Shown: positions 17,555-25,695 of the stretch, one piece after another
Layout: every line of letters starts with the position of its first letter
Position numbering within the stretch: position 1 is the stretch's first letter
DNA from: Algoriella xinjiangensis
GTDB lineage: Bacteria > Bacteroidota > Bacteroidia > Flavobacteriales > Weeksellaceae
Length of the DNA: 64,000 nt
Direction of reading: 5' to 3'
Assembly: GCF_900115015.1 (NCBI RefSeq)
Contig: NZ_FOUZ01000006.1
Location: forward strand, 1 to 64,000
Translations under genes and position numbers: made by a program
Notes under the pieces: generated by a model
Databases searched by the model: none
Told to the model about the DNA's origin: nothing
Seen by the model: only the letters and a program-made list of their open reading frames with translations

Positions 17555-19201
17555 ATGAAATTTAATAAAACTTTTTTAAGTGTTTTAGGACTCTTTGCTG
17601 GTTTGTCGCTTTATGCACAACAAGAAGTAAGCCGTCCTAAATTAGTAGTTGGAGTTGTAGTCGATCAAATGCGTTGGGATTATCTTTATCGTTACCAAGA
17701 TCGTTATTCGTCGGGCGGTTTTAATCGTATGTTAAACGAAGGTTTTAGTAACGAAAATACGTATATACCATATCTGCCTACTTATACGGCAATTGGTCAT
17801 AGTACTATTTATACGGGTTCTGTGCCTGCGATACACGGAATTGCAGGAAATGATTTTATCATTCAAGCAACTGGTAAAGAAATGTATTGTACGCAAGATG
17901 ATGCTGTAAATGGAATTGGAACAACAGGAAAAGCGGGAAAAATGTCGCCAAAAAACTTGTTAACTTCTACAGTTACAGATCAATTAAAATTAGCAACAAA
18001 TTTTCGTTCAAAAGTATTTGGAGTATCATTAAAAGATCGTGGTGGAATTTTACCTGCTGGTCATTTTGCTGATGCTGCTTTTTGGTTTGAAGGTGAATCT
18101 GGAAACTGGATTTCGAGCTCTTTTTACATGAATGAATTACCAAAATGGTTACAAAAATTTAATGATAAAAAGGTTGCTGAAAAGTATTTAGATAAATGGA
18201 ATACACTTTATCCAATTGAAACTTATGTGCAAAGTGAAAAAGATGGAAATCCGTACCGCGAAAATTACAAAGGATTAACAAAAAGTCAATTTCCTTATGA
18301 TTTAAAAGCTCTTAAAAAAGACAATGGTTTAGGTTTAATTCGTTCTACGCCTTTCGGAAATTCTTTAACAAAAGACATTGCAATAGAAATTATTGACAAC
18401 GAAAATTTAGGTCAAAACCAAGCTGGTGTTACAGATTTCTTAGCAGTTAGTTTTTCTTCTACAGATTATGTTGGACATCAATTTACACCAAATACAATAG
18501 AAGCTGAAGATACTTATTTGCGTTTGGATAAAGATTTAGAAGAATTATTTAACCATTTAGACAAAAAAGTTGGTAAAGGAAATTATTTAGTTTTCTTAAC
18601 AGCCGATCATGGTGGAGCACATAATCCTAAATATTTTCAAGATAAAAAAGGAAATGCAGGTTATTTTCCGACCGGAGAAGTTAAAAAAGCATTGAATGCA
18701 AAACTGAAAGAAGAATTTAAATTGGATGATATTGTACGTTCTTTAACTAATTATCAAGTTCATTTAAATTATCAAACTATCGAGCAAAATAAATTAGACG
18801 AAGAAGATATTAAAGATGAAATCGTAAAATTTATGCGCAAAGTTGATGGTGTTTCTTTTGTTGCTGATATGGATAAAATTGGAGAAGCTTCGATTCCTGC
18901 AATTATAAAAGAGCGCATGATAAACGGTTACAATAAAAAACGTAGTGGTGCAATTAATTATATTTTAGAGCCACAATGGTATGGTGGTAAACAAAATAGT
19001 GGTGGAACAACACACGGTACTTGGGGATCTTATGATGCACATATTCCTTTTGTATTAATGGGTTGGGGAATAAAACATGGACAAAATAACAACCGTGTTT
19101 ATATGACAGACATCGCTCCTACTATTTCAGCTTTATTGCATATCGAAGAGCCAAACGGAAATATTGGGCAACCAGTACAAGAAGTAATTAATCAAAAATA
19201 A
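17555..19201 (+). CDS. pafA: PafA-like periplasmic alkaline phosphatase
   Basis: The start at 17555 gives a clean signal peptide (MKFNKTFLSVLGLFAGLSLYA, split before QQ) and a 548-residue protein, close to the 546 of the flavobacterial PafA enzyme. It is a two-zinc alkaline phosphatase superfamily monoesterase acting in the periplasm. Visible ligands: Asp37 (VVDQM); the nucleophile region YLPTYTAIGHS with Thr78; STDYVGHQ (Asp and His); TADHGG (Asp-His pair); and GTTHGT near the C-terminus. PafA enzymes release phosphate from phosphomonoesters and are often not repressed by phosphate. No PHO box was recognised. A strong-looking promoter and a perfect terminator flank this single gene. Confidence 0.85.
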   Translation: MKFNKTFLSVLGLFAGLSLYAQQEVSRPKLVVGVVVDQMRWDYLYRYQDRYSSGGFNRMLNEGFSNENTYIPYLPTYTAIGHSTIYTGSVPAIHGIAGNDFIIQATGKEMYCTQDDAVNGIGTTGKAGKMSPKNLLTSTVTDQLKLATNFRSKVFGVSLKDRGGILPAGHFADAAFWFEGESGNWISSSFYMNELPKWLQKFNDKKVAEKYLDKWNTLYPIETYVQSEKDGNPYRENYKGLTKSQFPYDLKALKKDNGLGLIRSTPFGNSLTKDIAIEIIDNENLGQNQAGVTDFLAVSFSSTDYVGHQFTPNTIEAEDTYLRLDKDLEELFNHLDKKVGKGNYLVFLTADHGGAHNPKYFQDKKGNAGYFPTGEVKKALNAKLKEEFKLDDIVRSLTNYQVHLNYQTIEQNKLDEEDIKDEIVKFMRKVDGVSFVADMDKIGEASIPAIIKERMINGYNKKRSGAINYILEPQWYGGKQNSGGTTHGTWGSYDAHIPFVLMGWGIKHGQNNNRVYMTDIAPTISALLHIEEPNGNIGQPVQEVINQK

Positions 19202-19220
19202 AACAATTTATTTTTTACGA

Positions 19221-19254
19221 AAAAACGCTACCAATATTGGTAGCGTTTTTTTAT
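19221..19254 (+). terminator. Terminator after pafA
   Basis: A perfect 30-bp palindrome (arm AAAAACGCTACCAAT) followed by a T run. Confidence 0.9.
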
Positions 19255-19278
19255 TTTTATCATCTAAATTATAAAAAA

Positions 19279-20118
19279 ATGAAATTCGATAAACCACTAC
19301 TATCAGCACAACAACTTCATGAAAATAACAATCTGCCTAATTTAATTATTTTAGATTGTACGATTGATAAAGTTGGACAATCTCTAAAAGACGAAAAATT
19401 AGAAACAATTCCGAATGCTATTTTTTTTGATATAGAAGGGAAATTTTCTGATCATGCCGTAAATCTTCCACATACTTTGGTTGATGAAGAAACTTTTGCA
19501 AAAGAAGTACAAAATTTAGGAATTAATTCAGATTCAATTATTGTTTGTTATGATCGTTGGGGCGTTTATTCTAGTCCGCGTGCATGGTGGATGTTTAAAG
19601 CGATGGGGCACAAAGAAGTATATGTTTTGGATGGAGGTTTACCTGCTTGGAAAGCCAATAATTTTGAAACAAATTCAGTTCATTTTCAACCAACAGAAAA
19701 AGGTAGTTTTAAAGCTGATTTTCAACAAGATTGGTTTGCCGATAAACAAGTTATGTTAAATTCAATCAACGATCAATCAAAAACCATTGTCGATGCCCGC
19801 TCAGAAGGTCGATATAAAGGCACTTCGCCCGAGCCAAGACAAGGTTTACGAAGTGGACATATTCCGAATTCTAAAAATTTATTCTTCGAAAATATTTTAG
19901 ATGGATCTCATTATAAATCTGAACAAGAATTGAAGTTAATTTTTCAAAAATTAACCAATCAAAATCAAGAAAATATATTTTCGTGCGGTTCCGGAATCAC
20001 AGCTTCAATTTTGGCATTGGCTTCTACCGTGGCAGGTTTTCCAAATGTAAAAGTTTATGATGGTTCTTGGAGCGAATGGGGCGCTGATGAAAGTTTACCA
20101 ATAGAAAAAGATTTGTAG
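19279..20118 (+). CDS. Two-domain rhodanese sulfurtransferase (3-mercaptopyruvate type)
   Basis: The start at 19279 is chosen because the longer frame begins inside the upstream terminator. 279 residues form two rhodanese domains: an inactive N-terminal one (about 8-135, ending VYVLDGGLPAWKANN) and a catalytic one (about 155-275) with DARSEGRYKGTSPEPR, SGHIPNSKN and the active-site loop with Cys236 (CGSGITAS). The CGSGxTA loop is typical of mercaptopyruvate sulfurtransferases; thiosulfate sulfurtransferases usually carry CRxGxx. It moves sulfur from 3-mercaptopyruvate to thiols or cyanide. There is no signal peptide, so it is cytosolic. Monocistronic. Confidence 0.88.
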   Translation: MKFDKPLLSAQQLHENNNLPNLIILDCTIDKVGQSLKDEKLETIPNAIFFDIEGKFSDHAVNLPHTLVDEETFAKEVQNLGINSDSIIVCYDRWGVYSSPRAWWMFKAMGHKEVYVLDGGLPAWKANNFETNSVHFQPTEKGSFKADFQQDWFADKQVMLNSINDQSKTIVDARSEGRYKGTSPEPRQGLRSGHIPNSKNLFFENILDGSHYKSEQELKLIFQKLTNQNQENIFSCGSGITASILALASTVAGFPNVKVYDGSWSEWGADESLPIEKDL

Positions 20119-20254
20119 TAAAATTAATAAAGCCTTAATTTTTTTCTCGAAATTTATTAAGACTTTTCGGTCAATTTTTATAAATTCTTTTGTTCTATAA
20201 CTCTACTATTCCCATATAACCTATAGACTATTATGATTATATATACTAATAATT

Positions 20255-20288
20255 AAAAAAGAAAGCCAATTCGTTATGAATCAGCTTT
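20255..20288 (-). terminator. Terminator of the PorV-like gene
   Basis: On the minus strand AAAGCTGATTC pairs with GAATTGGCTTT over all 11 positions (two G-U) around ATAAC, then CTTTTTT. The G-U pairs exist only in minus-strand RNA. Confidence 0.7.
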
Positions 20289-20321
20289 TATGTTTTACTA
20301 AATATTAATCTTAAATTGATA

Positions 20322-21422
20322 TTATCGCCATTTATCCATTTCAAATCGAACAGAAAATATGTTAGAATATAATCCTAAACCACTATTTCCGAAATTTGTC
20401 AATGCATAATCTATCGCAATTCCTTTGTATTTAAACCCTACTCCAACATTTGGTTGAAGTTGTGTTTTTTGTTTTCCATCAAACTGTTCTATTTTCTGAA
20501 GATTATTTAATCCACCTCTCACAAAAACCATTTCATCGTAACCTAATTCTACTCCAATTGCTGGTGAAATAGAAAATCCTTTACCAGAAATTGCAGCATT
20601 TGTTTGTTGAAACTCAACATTCATATCAACTTCTCCTAATAAAGACCAACGTTCAGCAAAATCGAATCTTTTTCCAACACCAAATTGTAATTTTGGCATT
20701 GTTAACTCAATATTTTCTCCAGGTAGATCATTCAAAATTGTAGGTTCACCTTCATTACTTGGTTCATCAACCGAAATCTCTTTTACTTTTTCTTTATTAA
20801 TACTCCACGCATTAAAAGTTGTCGTAATATCACGCGCCATTACACCAAAATACATTTTATTATCGGTGCGATATTGCAATCCTAAATCAATTCCGAAACC
20901 AAAACCTTGCGCAAATTTCCCGATATGACGGTAAACAACTTTTGCATTTGCACCAAACTGAATGTCTTTATTTCCGAATACATTACCCGCATAAGACATT
21001 GTCAAAGCATAATCAGCACTCGAAAATTTAGAGATTTTATCGTAATTTATATTTCCTTGATTATCGATTAATTCTGTTGTATTTAAAATGTCATCAACAC
21101 CAAAACGCATCAACGAAAAAGCGATTGTTGCATTACTTTCGCTCAACGGAATTGCAACTGCAGCATAATCAAATTTTGCAATGGATTGAAAATATTCTGC
21201 ATGCATTGCCGAAGCTTCCCAATCGTAATTAACCTCCGTTAAACCTGCTGGATTCCAATATGCAGCGTTAGCATTGCCAATGTTTGCAACAACAGCATTA
21301 CCCATCGCAAATGAACGCGCATCGGCTCCGATACTCAAAAATTCATTCGAATATTTACGCGTTGTTTGAGAAAACACAAACTGACTTGCAACAAATGATA
21401 TAATAAGAAGTGATTTTTTCAA
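20322..21422 (-). CDS. PorV/PorQ-type outer-membrane beta-barrel protein
   Basis: There is no ATG near the start. The TTG at 21422 gives (M)KKSLLIISFVASQFVFSQ, a proper signal peptide, whereas the upstream TTG at 21452 adds ten residues. The 366-residue product has the N-terminal EFLSIGADARSFAMGNAVVAN...AAYWNPAGL (split) signature of the PorV/FadL-like group. PorV and PorQ help shuttle type IX secretion cargo at the outer membrane. This member lies away from other type IX genes and may be a paralogue, so the name PorV is not asserted. It diverges from pssA. Confidence 0.75.
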   Translation of the reverse strand: MKKSLLIISFVASQFVFSQTTRKYSNEFLSIGADARSFAMGNAVVANIGNANAAYWNPAGLTEVNYDWEASAMHAEYFQSIAKFDYAAVAIPLSESNATIAFSLMRFGVDDILNTTELIDNQGNINYDKISKFSSADYALTMSYAGNVFGNKDIQFGANAKVVYRHIGKFAQGFGFGIDLGLQYRTDNKMYFGVMARDITTTFNAWSINKEKVKEISVDEPSNEGEPTILNDLPGENIELTMPKLQFGVGKRFDFAERWSLLGEVDMNVEFQQTNAAISGKGFSISPAIGVELGYDEMVFVRGGLNNLQKIEQFDGKQKTQLQPNVGVGFKYKGIAIDYALTNFGNSGLGLYSNIFSVRFEMDKWR

Positions 21423-21526
21423 AATTGTTTGATTACGAATATAAAAACTCAAAAATAGACGTTTTATTGTATTTAATAAGGATTCAGATAATTTTTGTTT
21501 GTATTTTTGTTCCGAAAAATTCTTCT

Positions 21527-22267
21527 ATGAGATTATTTACAATACCAAATTATTTAACGCTCCTAAACCTTTCGTGTGGTGTTTTGTCGTCAATTTTTAT
21601 TATTTCAAGTAACGGAAATGTAACGGCAACAACAGTAACAATTGTAATGGTTTTGATGTTAATTTCGTTAATCGCTGATTTCTTGGACGGAATGGTGGCG
21701 CGTTTAATGAATATTGGTAGCCCAATTGGGAAAGAATTAGATTCTTTGGCCGATTGTATTTCGTTTGGTGTTGTGCCAGGTTTGATGGTTTTCGCGATGT
21801 TAAATCATCTTTCTACCGATTTTATTTATGAAAATGAAAACCTTAAAATTGCAGCAATTTCTTTATTTGGATTTTTAATTCCAGCATTTTCAGCCTTACG
21901 ATTAGCAAAATTTAATTTAGACGAAGATCAAGCTACATATTTCAAAGGATTGGCAACGCCATCAAATACGTTGTTTATTTTTTCTATTTTTTCTATCTAT
22001 TACAACAACGGACAAATCATCAATCCAACTGTTGACCCATATTTATTAATCGCAATATCTATTGTGTTTAGTATTTTATTAATTATTGATTTACCATTAT
22101 TTGCCTTAAAATTTAAAGGATTGAGTTGGGCAGAAAATTATTATAAATACATTTTTTTAATCATCACTTTAGGTTTAGTTGCATGGTTGCAAGTCGCATC
22201 AATTCCTTTAATAATAGTGTTGTATATCATCATCTCAATCATTTTTAGAAAAGAAATTATAAAATGA
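21527..22267 (+). CDS. pssA: CDP-diacylglycerol-serine O-phosphatidyltransferase
   Basis: A membrane enzyme that joins CDP-diacylglycerol and L-serine to phosphatidylserine, the precursor of phosphatidylethanolamine. The start at 21527 (MRLFTIPNYLTLLNL) is the usual one; the longer frame runs through the promoter region. The CDP-alcohol phosphotransferase motif is complete: D51, D54-G55, A58-R59, G68, D72, D76. About seven hydrophobic segments follow in 246 residues. It overlaps the exonuclease start by 4 bp (ATGA), so the genes are translationally coupled. A TATTTTTG box at 21502 may be its -7 element. Confidence 0.9.
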   Translation: MRLFTIPNYLTLLNLSCGVLSSIFIISSNGNVTATTVTIVMVLMLISLIADFLDGMVARLMNIGSPIGKELDSLADCISFGVVPGLMVFAMLNHLSTDFIYENENLKIAAISLFGFLIPAFSALRLAKFNLDEDQATYFKGLATPSNTLFIFSIFSIYYNNGQIINPTVDPYLLIAISIVFSILLIIDLPLFALKFKGLSWAENYYKYIFLIITLGLVAWLQVASIPLIIVLYIIISIIFRKEIIK

Positions 22268-23022
22268 AACTAACTAAAAATATCTGTTTCTTTGATTTAG
22301 AAACAACAGGAACAAATGTTTCGAAAGACAGAATTGTAGAAATTGCAATTGTAAAAGCATTTACAGACGGAACAAAAGAAGTAAAATCGTGGAAAGTGAA
22401 TCCAGGTATTCCAATTCCGATGGAAACAACTTTAATTCACGGTATTTCTGATGAAGATGTAAAAGATGCACCTTCTTTTAAAGATATAGCGCCGCAAATT
22501 ATCGAAATGATTAAAGATTCTGATTTAGCAGGTTTTAACTCAAATCGTTTTGATATTCCGCTCTTAGCAGAAGAATTATTGCGCAATGGTTTTGATTTTG
22601 ATTTAACAAAACATCGTCCAATTGATGCGCAAGTTATTTATCATAAAATGGAGCCACGTAATCTTGGTGCTGCATATAAGTATTATTGTGGTAAAGATTT
22701 GATTGACGCACATTCGGCTGAAGCAGATACTTTGGCAACTTACGAAGTGTTGATGGCGCAAATAGAAAAGTATGACGAATTAGAAAATGACAATAAATTT
22801 TTGAGTGAATTTTCTTCTCAACGTAAAACTGCCGATTTAGCTGGTTTTATACAAGTTGACGAAAATGGAAATGATGTTATTTCTTTCGGAAAATACAAAG
22901 GTCAAGTCGTAACAGATGTTTTTGCAAAAGATCCTGGTTATTATACATGGATTCAGAATGCTGATTTCCCTTTATATACAAAGAAAGTTTTTACTAAAAT
23001 TAAATTAAAAAACGGTTTCTAA
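22264..23022 (+). CDS. DnaQ-like 3'-5' exonuclease
   Basis: 252 residues. The DEDDh core covers about 5-170: FDLETTG (Asp11, Glu13), GFNSNRFDIPLL (Asp in motif II) and HSAEADT (motif III, His and Asp about 160-166). A C-terminal extension of about 60 residues (VISFGKYKGQVVTDVFAKDPGYYTW) matches the small FGKYKG domain often attached to such exonucleases in Bacteroidota. It degrades single-stranded DNA or RNA from the 3' end; proofreading by association with a polymerase is possible but not shown. It is coupled to pssA and 3 bp upstream of the FAH gene. Confidence 0.85.
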   Translation: MKLTKNICFFDLETTGTNVSKDRIVEIAIVKAFTDGTKEVKSWKVNPGIPIPMETTLIHGISDEDVKDAPSFKDIAPQIIEMIKDSDLAGFNSNRFDIPLLAEELLRNGFDFDLTKHRPIDAQVIYHKMEPRNLGAAYKYYCGKDLIDAHSAEADTLATYEVLMAQIEKYDELENDNKFLSEFSSQRKTADLAGFIQVDENGNDVISFGKYKGQVVTDVFAKDPGYYTWIQNADFPLYTKKVFTKIKLKNGF

Positions 23023-23025
23023 GCG

Positions 23026-23634
23026 ATGAAAATTATTTGTGTTGGACGAAATTTTGCAGAACACGCAAAAGAATTAAACAACGATATTCCCGATTCGCCA
23101 ATGTTTTTTATGAAACCCGATTCGGCTATTTTGCGAAAAGGTTTTCCGTTTGTTATTCCTAGTTTTACAAAAGAAGTTCATTTTGAAACAGAAGTTGTGA
23201 TTAAAATTGACCGAGTTGGAAAAATGATTCAACCACAATTTGCAGATCGTTATTTTTCTGAAATTGCGTTGGGAATTGATTTTACTGCACGCGATATTCA
23301 ACAAGAATTAAAAGAAAAACGTTTTCCATGGGAAATTGCTAAAGCTTTTGATGGTTCTGCTTTTGCTTCAGAATTCTTTCCGAAAGAAAATTTTGATTTA
23401 GATAATCTTAATTTTAAACTGGATAGAAATGGTGAAAATGTACAAACTGGAAATACAAAAGATATGATTTTTCATATCAACACGTTGATTGCAGAATGTT
23501 CTAAATATTTTACCCTAAAAAAAGGTGATTTAATTTTTACCGGAACGCCAGCCGGAGTAAGCAAAATAAATTCGAAAGATACTTTAGAAGGTTTTCTTAA
23601 CGATGAAAAAGTATTTGAAATAAAAGTATTATAA
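23026..23634 (+). CDS. Fumarylacetoacetate hydrolase family protein
   Basis: 202 residues, the single-domain size of FAH family enzymes. The opening KIICVGRNFAEHAKEL, the metal-binding VHFETEVVIKI (Glu-x-Glu with a later Asp in LGIDFTARDIQ) and LIFTGTPAGV are the family signatures. Members include acylpyruvases and oxaloacetate decarboxylases that need Mg2+ or Mn2+. It closes the pssA-exonuclease-FAH operon; a shared function with these partners is not evident. Confidence 0.88.
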   Translation: MKIICVGRNFAEHAKELNNDIPDSPMFFMKPDSAILRKGFPFVIPSFTKEVHFETEVVIKIDRVGKMIQPQFADRYFSEIALGIDFTARDIQQELKEKRFPWEIAKAFDGSAFASEFFPKENFDLDNLNFKLDRNGENVQTGNTKDMIFHINTLIAECSKYFTLKKGDLIFTGTPAGVSKINSKDTLEGFLNDEKVFEIKVL

Positions 23635-23637
23635 AGC

Positions 23638-23667
23638 AAAAAGCACTTCTACGGAAGTGCTTTTTTT
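23638..23667. terminator. Bidirectional terminator
   Basis: AAAAAGCACTTC and GAAGTGCTTTTT pair perfectly around TACG between convergent genes. Confidence 0.9.
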
Positions 23668-24322
23668 ATTTCAACTCTTTTATAAACGTTGCATTTATTG
23701 TATTAAAATCATCGACAATTGTATTGGCCTTTTCGAGATTTTGCTTTTTAGAATTTTCACTTTTATAGCCCAAACAATAGATATTTGAGCGATAAGCCGC
23801 TTCTACTCCATTTGTAGAATCCTCAATAACAATACATTCTTCGTTGGTAGATTTGGCTAAATCAGCCGCATGAAGAAAAATTGCTGGATCTGGTTTTGAT
23901 TTCGGAAAACTCTCTCCCGAAACTTTATGCGAAAAATATTGATTTAAATTAAATCGATTAAAAACACGATCAATTGTACTTTTTGAAGCCGAAGAAGCTA
24001 AAATTAATTCGATATTATTTTGATGTAAATCCTTGATTAATTGCTCTACTCCATCAATCAAAAATAAATCTGGTTTTGTATCAAAAGCTTCATTAAAAAT
24101 AGCTCGTTTACGTAAAACCAAATCATTTACTTCTCCTTTCAAATCAAATTTATCTTTTAAAATTTGATATACATTTTTGGTTGATTGTCCTGTAAATGTA
24201 GAAAATAATTCTTCTGTAACTGGAATATTTAACTCTTTATAATGTTCAAAATAAGCGTATTTGTGCACAGGTTCTGTATCGACAATTACACCATCCATGT
24301 CGAAGATTACAGTCTTAATCAT
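23666..24322 (-). CDS. HAD family phosphatase (beta-phosphoglucomutase-like)
   Basis: 218 residues of HAD subfamily I. Motif I is FDMDGVIVDTEP (Asp8 nucleophile, Asp10 acid-base), motif II ASSASKSTI, then the Lys of SGESFPKSKPDP and motif IV IEDSTNGVEAA. The alpha-helical cap at 15-85 and the DMDGVIVDTEP start group it with beta-phosphoglucomutase and related sugar-phosphate phosphatases. It is cytosolic and single. The substrate is not predictable. Confidence 0.88.
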   Translation of the reverse strand: MIKTVIFDMDGVIVDTEPVHKYAYFEHYKELNIPVTEELFSTFTGQSTKNVYQILKDKFDLKGEVNDLVLRKRAIFNEAFDTKPDLFLIDGVEQLIKDLHQNNIELILASSASKSTIDRVFNRFNLNQYFSHKVSGESFPKSKPDPAIFLHAADLAKSTNEECIVIEDSTNGVEAAYRSNIYCLGYKSENSKKQNLEKANTIVDDFNTINATFIKELK

Positions 24323-24367
24323 ATTTGTTTGATTTTCAAAATTTTATGTTTGTGTTTTTTAATTTAC

Positions 24368-24387
24368 CTTAATATTGCAATATTAAG
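24368..24387. repeat. Perfect 20-bp palindrome
   Basis: CTTAATATTGCAATATTAAG reads the same on both strands. It lies in the spacer between two genes, 46 bp upstream of the HAD gene start, where it could be an operator. Confidence 0.5.
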
Positions 24388-24409
24388 CGTTTTTAAATAA
24401 ACACAAAAC

Positions 24410-24433
24410 GTTCAGATTTTCCATCTGAACGCT
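24410..24433. repeat. Hairpin in the intergenic region
   Basis: CGTTCAGAT and ATCTGAACG pair perfectly around a 5-nt loop. On the minus strand a T-rich run follows, so it resembles a terminator, yet no minus-strand gene ends here. It may be a relic. Confidence 0.5.
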
Positions 24434-24566
24434 TAACAAATATACAATTAATTTTTATTTACACTTTTCTTTTTTGCCTGATTAAAGTCGTTACAACTCC
24501 TAGAATTTAAAAAGTGGTCATCCCTATAAAATATTAAAATATAATTAATTTAAAATTTTTTATATT

Positions 24567-24608
24567 TCATAATGTATATTATTTTTATAAAAACAATATA
24601 CATTATGA
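24567..24608. promoter_or_regulatory. 42-bp near-perfect palindrome covering a start codon
   Basis: The left half runs TCATAATGTATATT and the right half AATATACATTATGA, with an ATTTTTATAAAAAC centre. Only one base pair breaks the symmetry. The ATG at 24605 lies in the right arm, so in RNA the start codon would be paired. It may control translation, or be a recombination or binding site. Confidence 0.65.
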
Positions 24609-25069
24609 GAACGATTTTATTTTCAATTTTAACATTAATTTCAGTAAATTCATTTGGACAAGGGCAAACTATTAATCCTGATTTAGGCGACCATGGTCCA
24701 TCTACAATTACACCAGGTCCTTCAGCTCCTTCAGGTCCCCAAGAGTCATATGGTTCAAACATAAATTTAAGCTGTAATGCAAACAGTAGAACATTTACTT
24801 ACAAAATTAATAGTACTACTGTAAATGAAGGTTATATTTGGATATATCCTGCATCAAATATTGATTATACAAATAATAATCAATATTACAATCCAGTATA
24901 TGAAGCATATATTTATAGTGGTAATATTAATACTTCTACTTATTTTAGTACAAGTTGGGACCCTACTGCAACAAACCCAAAACCTTATAAAGTCTTTTTA
25001 GAGGCTGAGTTTTCAAAAGCAGATGGTTCAACATATTTTGAAAAATCAGAAATATTGTGTCGCTTCTAA
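24605..25069 (+). CDS. Small secreted protein, unknown function
   Basis: The start at 24605 gives a typical signal peptide (MRTILFSILTLISVNSFGQ); the longer frame from 24572 is only the mirrored arm of a palindrome. The 154-residue precursor continues with a proline- and glycine-rich linker (about 30-50, SGPQ, PGPSAPSGP) and then a part rich in Tyr, Asn and Thr with two cysteines, which could form a beta-sandwich. No family recognised. Its start codon is buried in a 42-bp palindrome, and a bidirectional terminator follows. Confidence 0.6.
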   Translation: MRTILFSILTLISVNSFGQGQTINPDLGDHGPSTITPGPSAPSGPQESYGSNINLSCNANSRTFTYKINSTTVNEGYIWIYPASNIDYTNNNQYYNPVYEAYIYSGNINTSTYFSTSWDPTATNPKPYKVFLEAEFSKADGSTYFEKSEILCRF

Positions 25070-25088
25070 AAAAAATCATATTTAATTA

Positions 25089-25118
25089 AAAAAAGTGGTC
25101 GTTATTTACCACTTTTTT
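25089..25118. terminator. Bidirectional terminator
   Basis: AAAAAAGTGGT and ACCACTTTTTT pair around an 8-nt loop between convergent genes. Confidence 0.85.
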
Positions 25119-25383
25119 ATAGATTTAATTTATCTACTTCTTCTAAACCTTTTTCAGTTAATTGAAACCTAATAATTGGTTCTTTAGCAACATTAATTTT
25201 ACATAAAACAGCTGCAGAAAAAACGTCAGAATATCTTTTTTCAAACCATTCGTTAGGATAAATCCAATCTTCTAAACCTTCTATATTAATTATCTGATTA
25301 TTAATTTTTCTTTCTGATTCTTGATACTTAATTCTCTGTATATTTTCATTATCTGTATAAATCTCAAAACCCATATTTTCCAT
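25117..25383 (-). CDS. Hypothetical protein, 88 residues
   Basis: A soluble acidic protein without signal. It opens MENMGFEIYTDNENIQ and ends FQLTEKGLEEVDKL, the latter like the last helix of a winged-helix or 'TEKG' domain. Not recognised. A proper stop meets the shared terminator, which supports a real gene. Confidence 0.5.
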   Translation of the reverse strand: MENMGFEIYTDNENIQRIKYQESERKINNQIINIEGLEDWIYPNEWFEKRYSDVFSAAVLCKINVAKEPIIRFQLTEKGLEEVDKLNL

Positions 25384-25502
25384 TTTTTAATATTAAGTAA
25401 ATCAAAAATAGAAAGTTATATTGAAAGTAAAAAACAAACAAAGGTACATAAGTATAATAGTAAACGTGATTTAGAACCAAAAATTTAGTGAAACTTAAAA
25501 TA

Positions 25503-25679
25503 TTATTTAAAAAACCTATAAATGTAAAACCCACCAATTACAACCACAACAGCAACAATCAAAATAATTGTAAAATTCCAATTAAAGCCAGATGATTTGT
25601 TTTCTTTCGCTTTATCAATTCTTGATTTTTCTTCTTCTATTTTTTCTTTTGATTCAGAATTTGTTTTGTAATTGAATAC
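25503..25679 (-). pseudogene. Single-membrane-helix ORF without a start codon
   Basis: An open minus-strand frame of 58 codons encodes a charged stretch (SESKEKIEEEKSRIDKAKE) and one membrane helix (NFTIILIVAVVVVIGGFYIY), ending RFFK. It begins right after a stop at 25680-25682 and has no ATG, GTG or TTG. It lies 16 bp after the TMEM175 gene. The codon pattern looks real, so this is probably the rest of a gene that lost its 5' end, or one with an unusual start such as ATT. The inverted repeat GAATACTT/AAGTATTC at 25674-25692 covers the break. Confidence 0.4.
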
Positions 25680-25695
25680 TTAAGAAGTATTCAGT

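Noticed and set aside
24550-24762. Minus-strand ORF of 70 residues over the secreted protein gene
   Set aside because: It is the mirror product of the 42-bp palindrome and the antisense of a gene with a signal peptide.
24509-25100. Direct repeat AAAAAGTGGTC on both sides of the small secreted protein gene, as a possible insertion footprint
   Set aside because: The right copy is an arm of the terminator, and A-rich 11-mers recur easily in this DNA.
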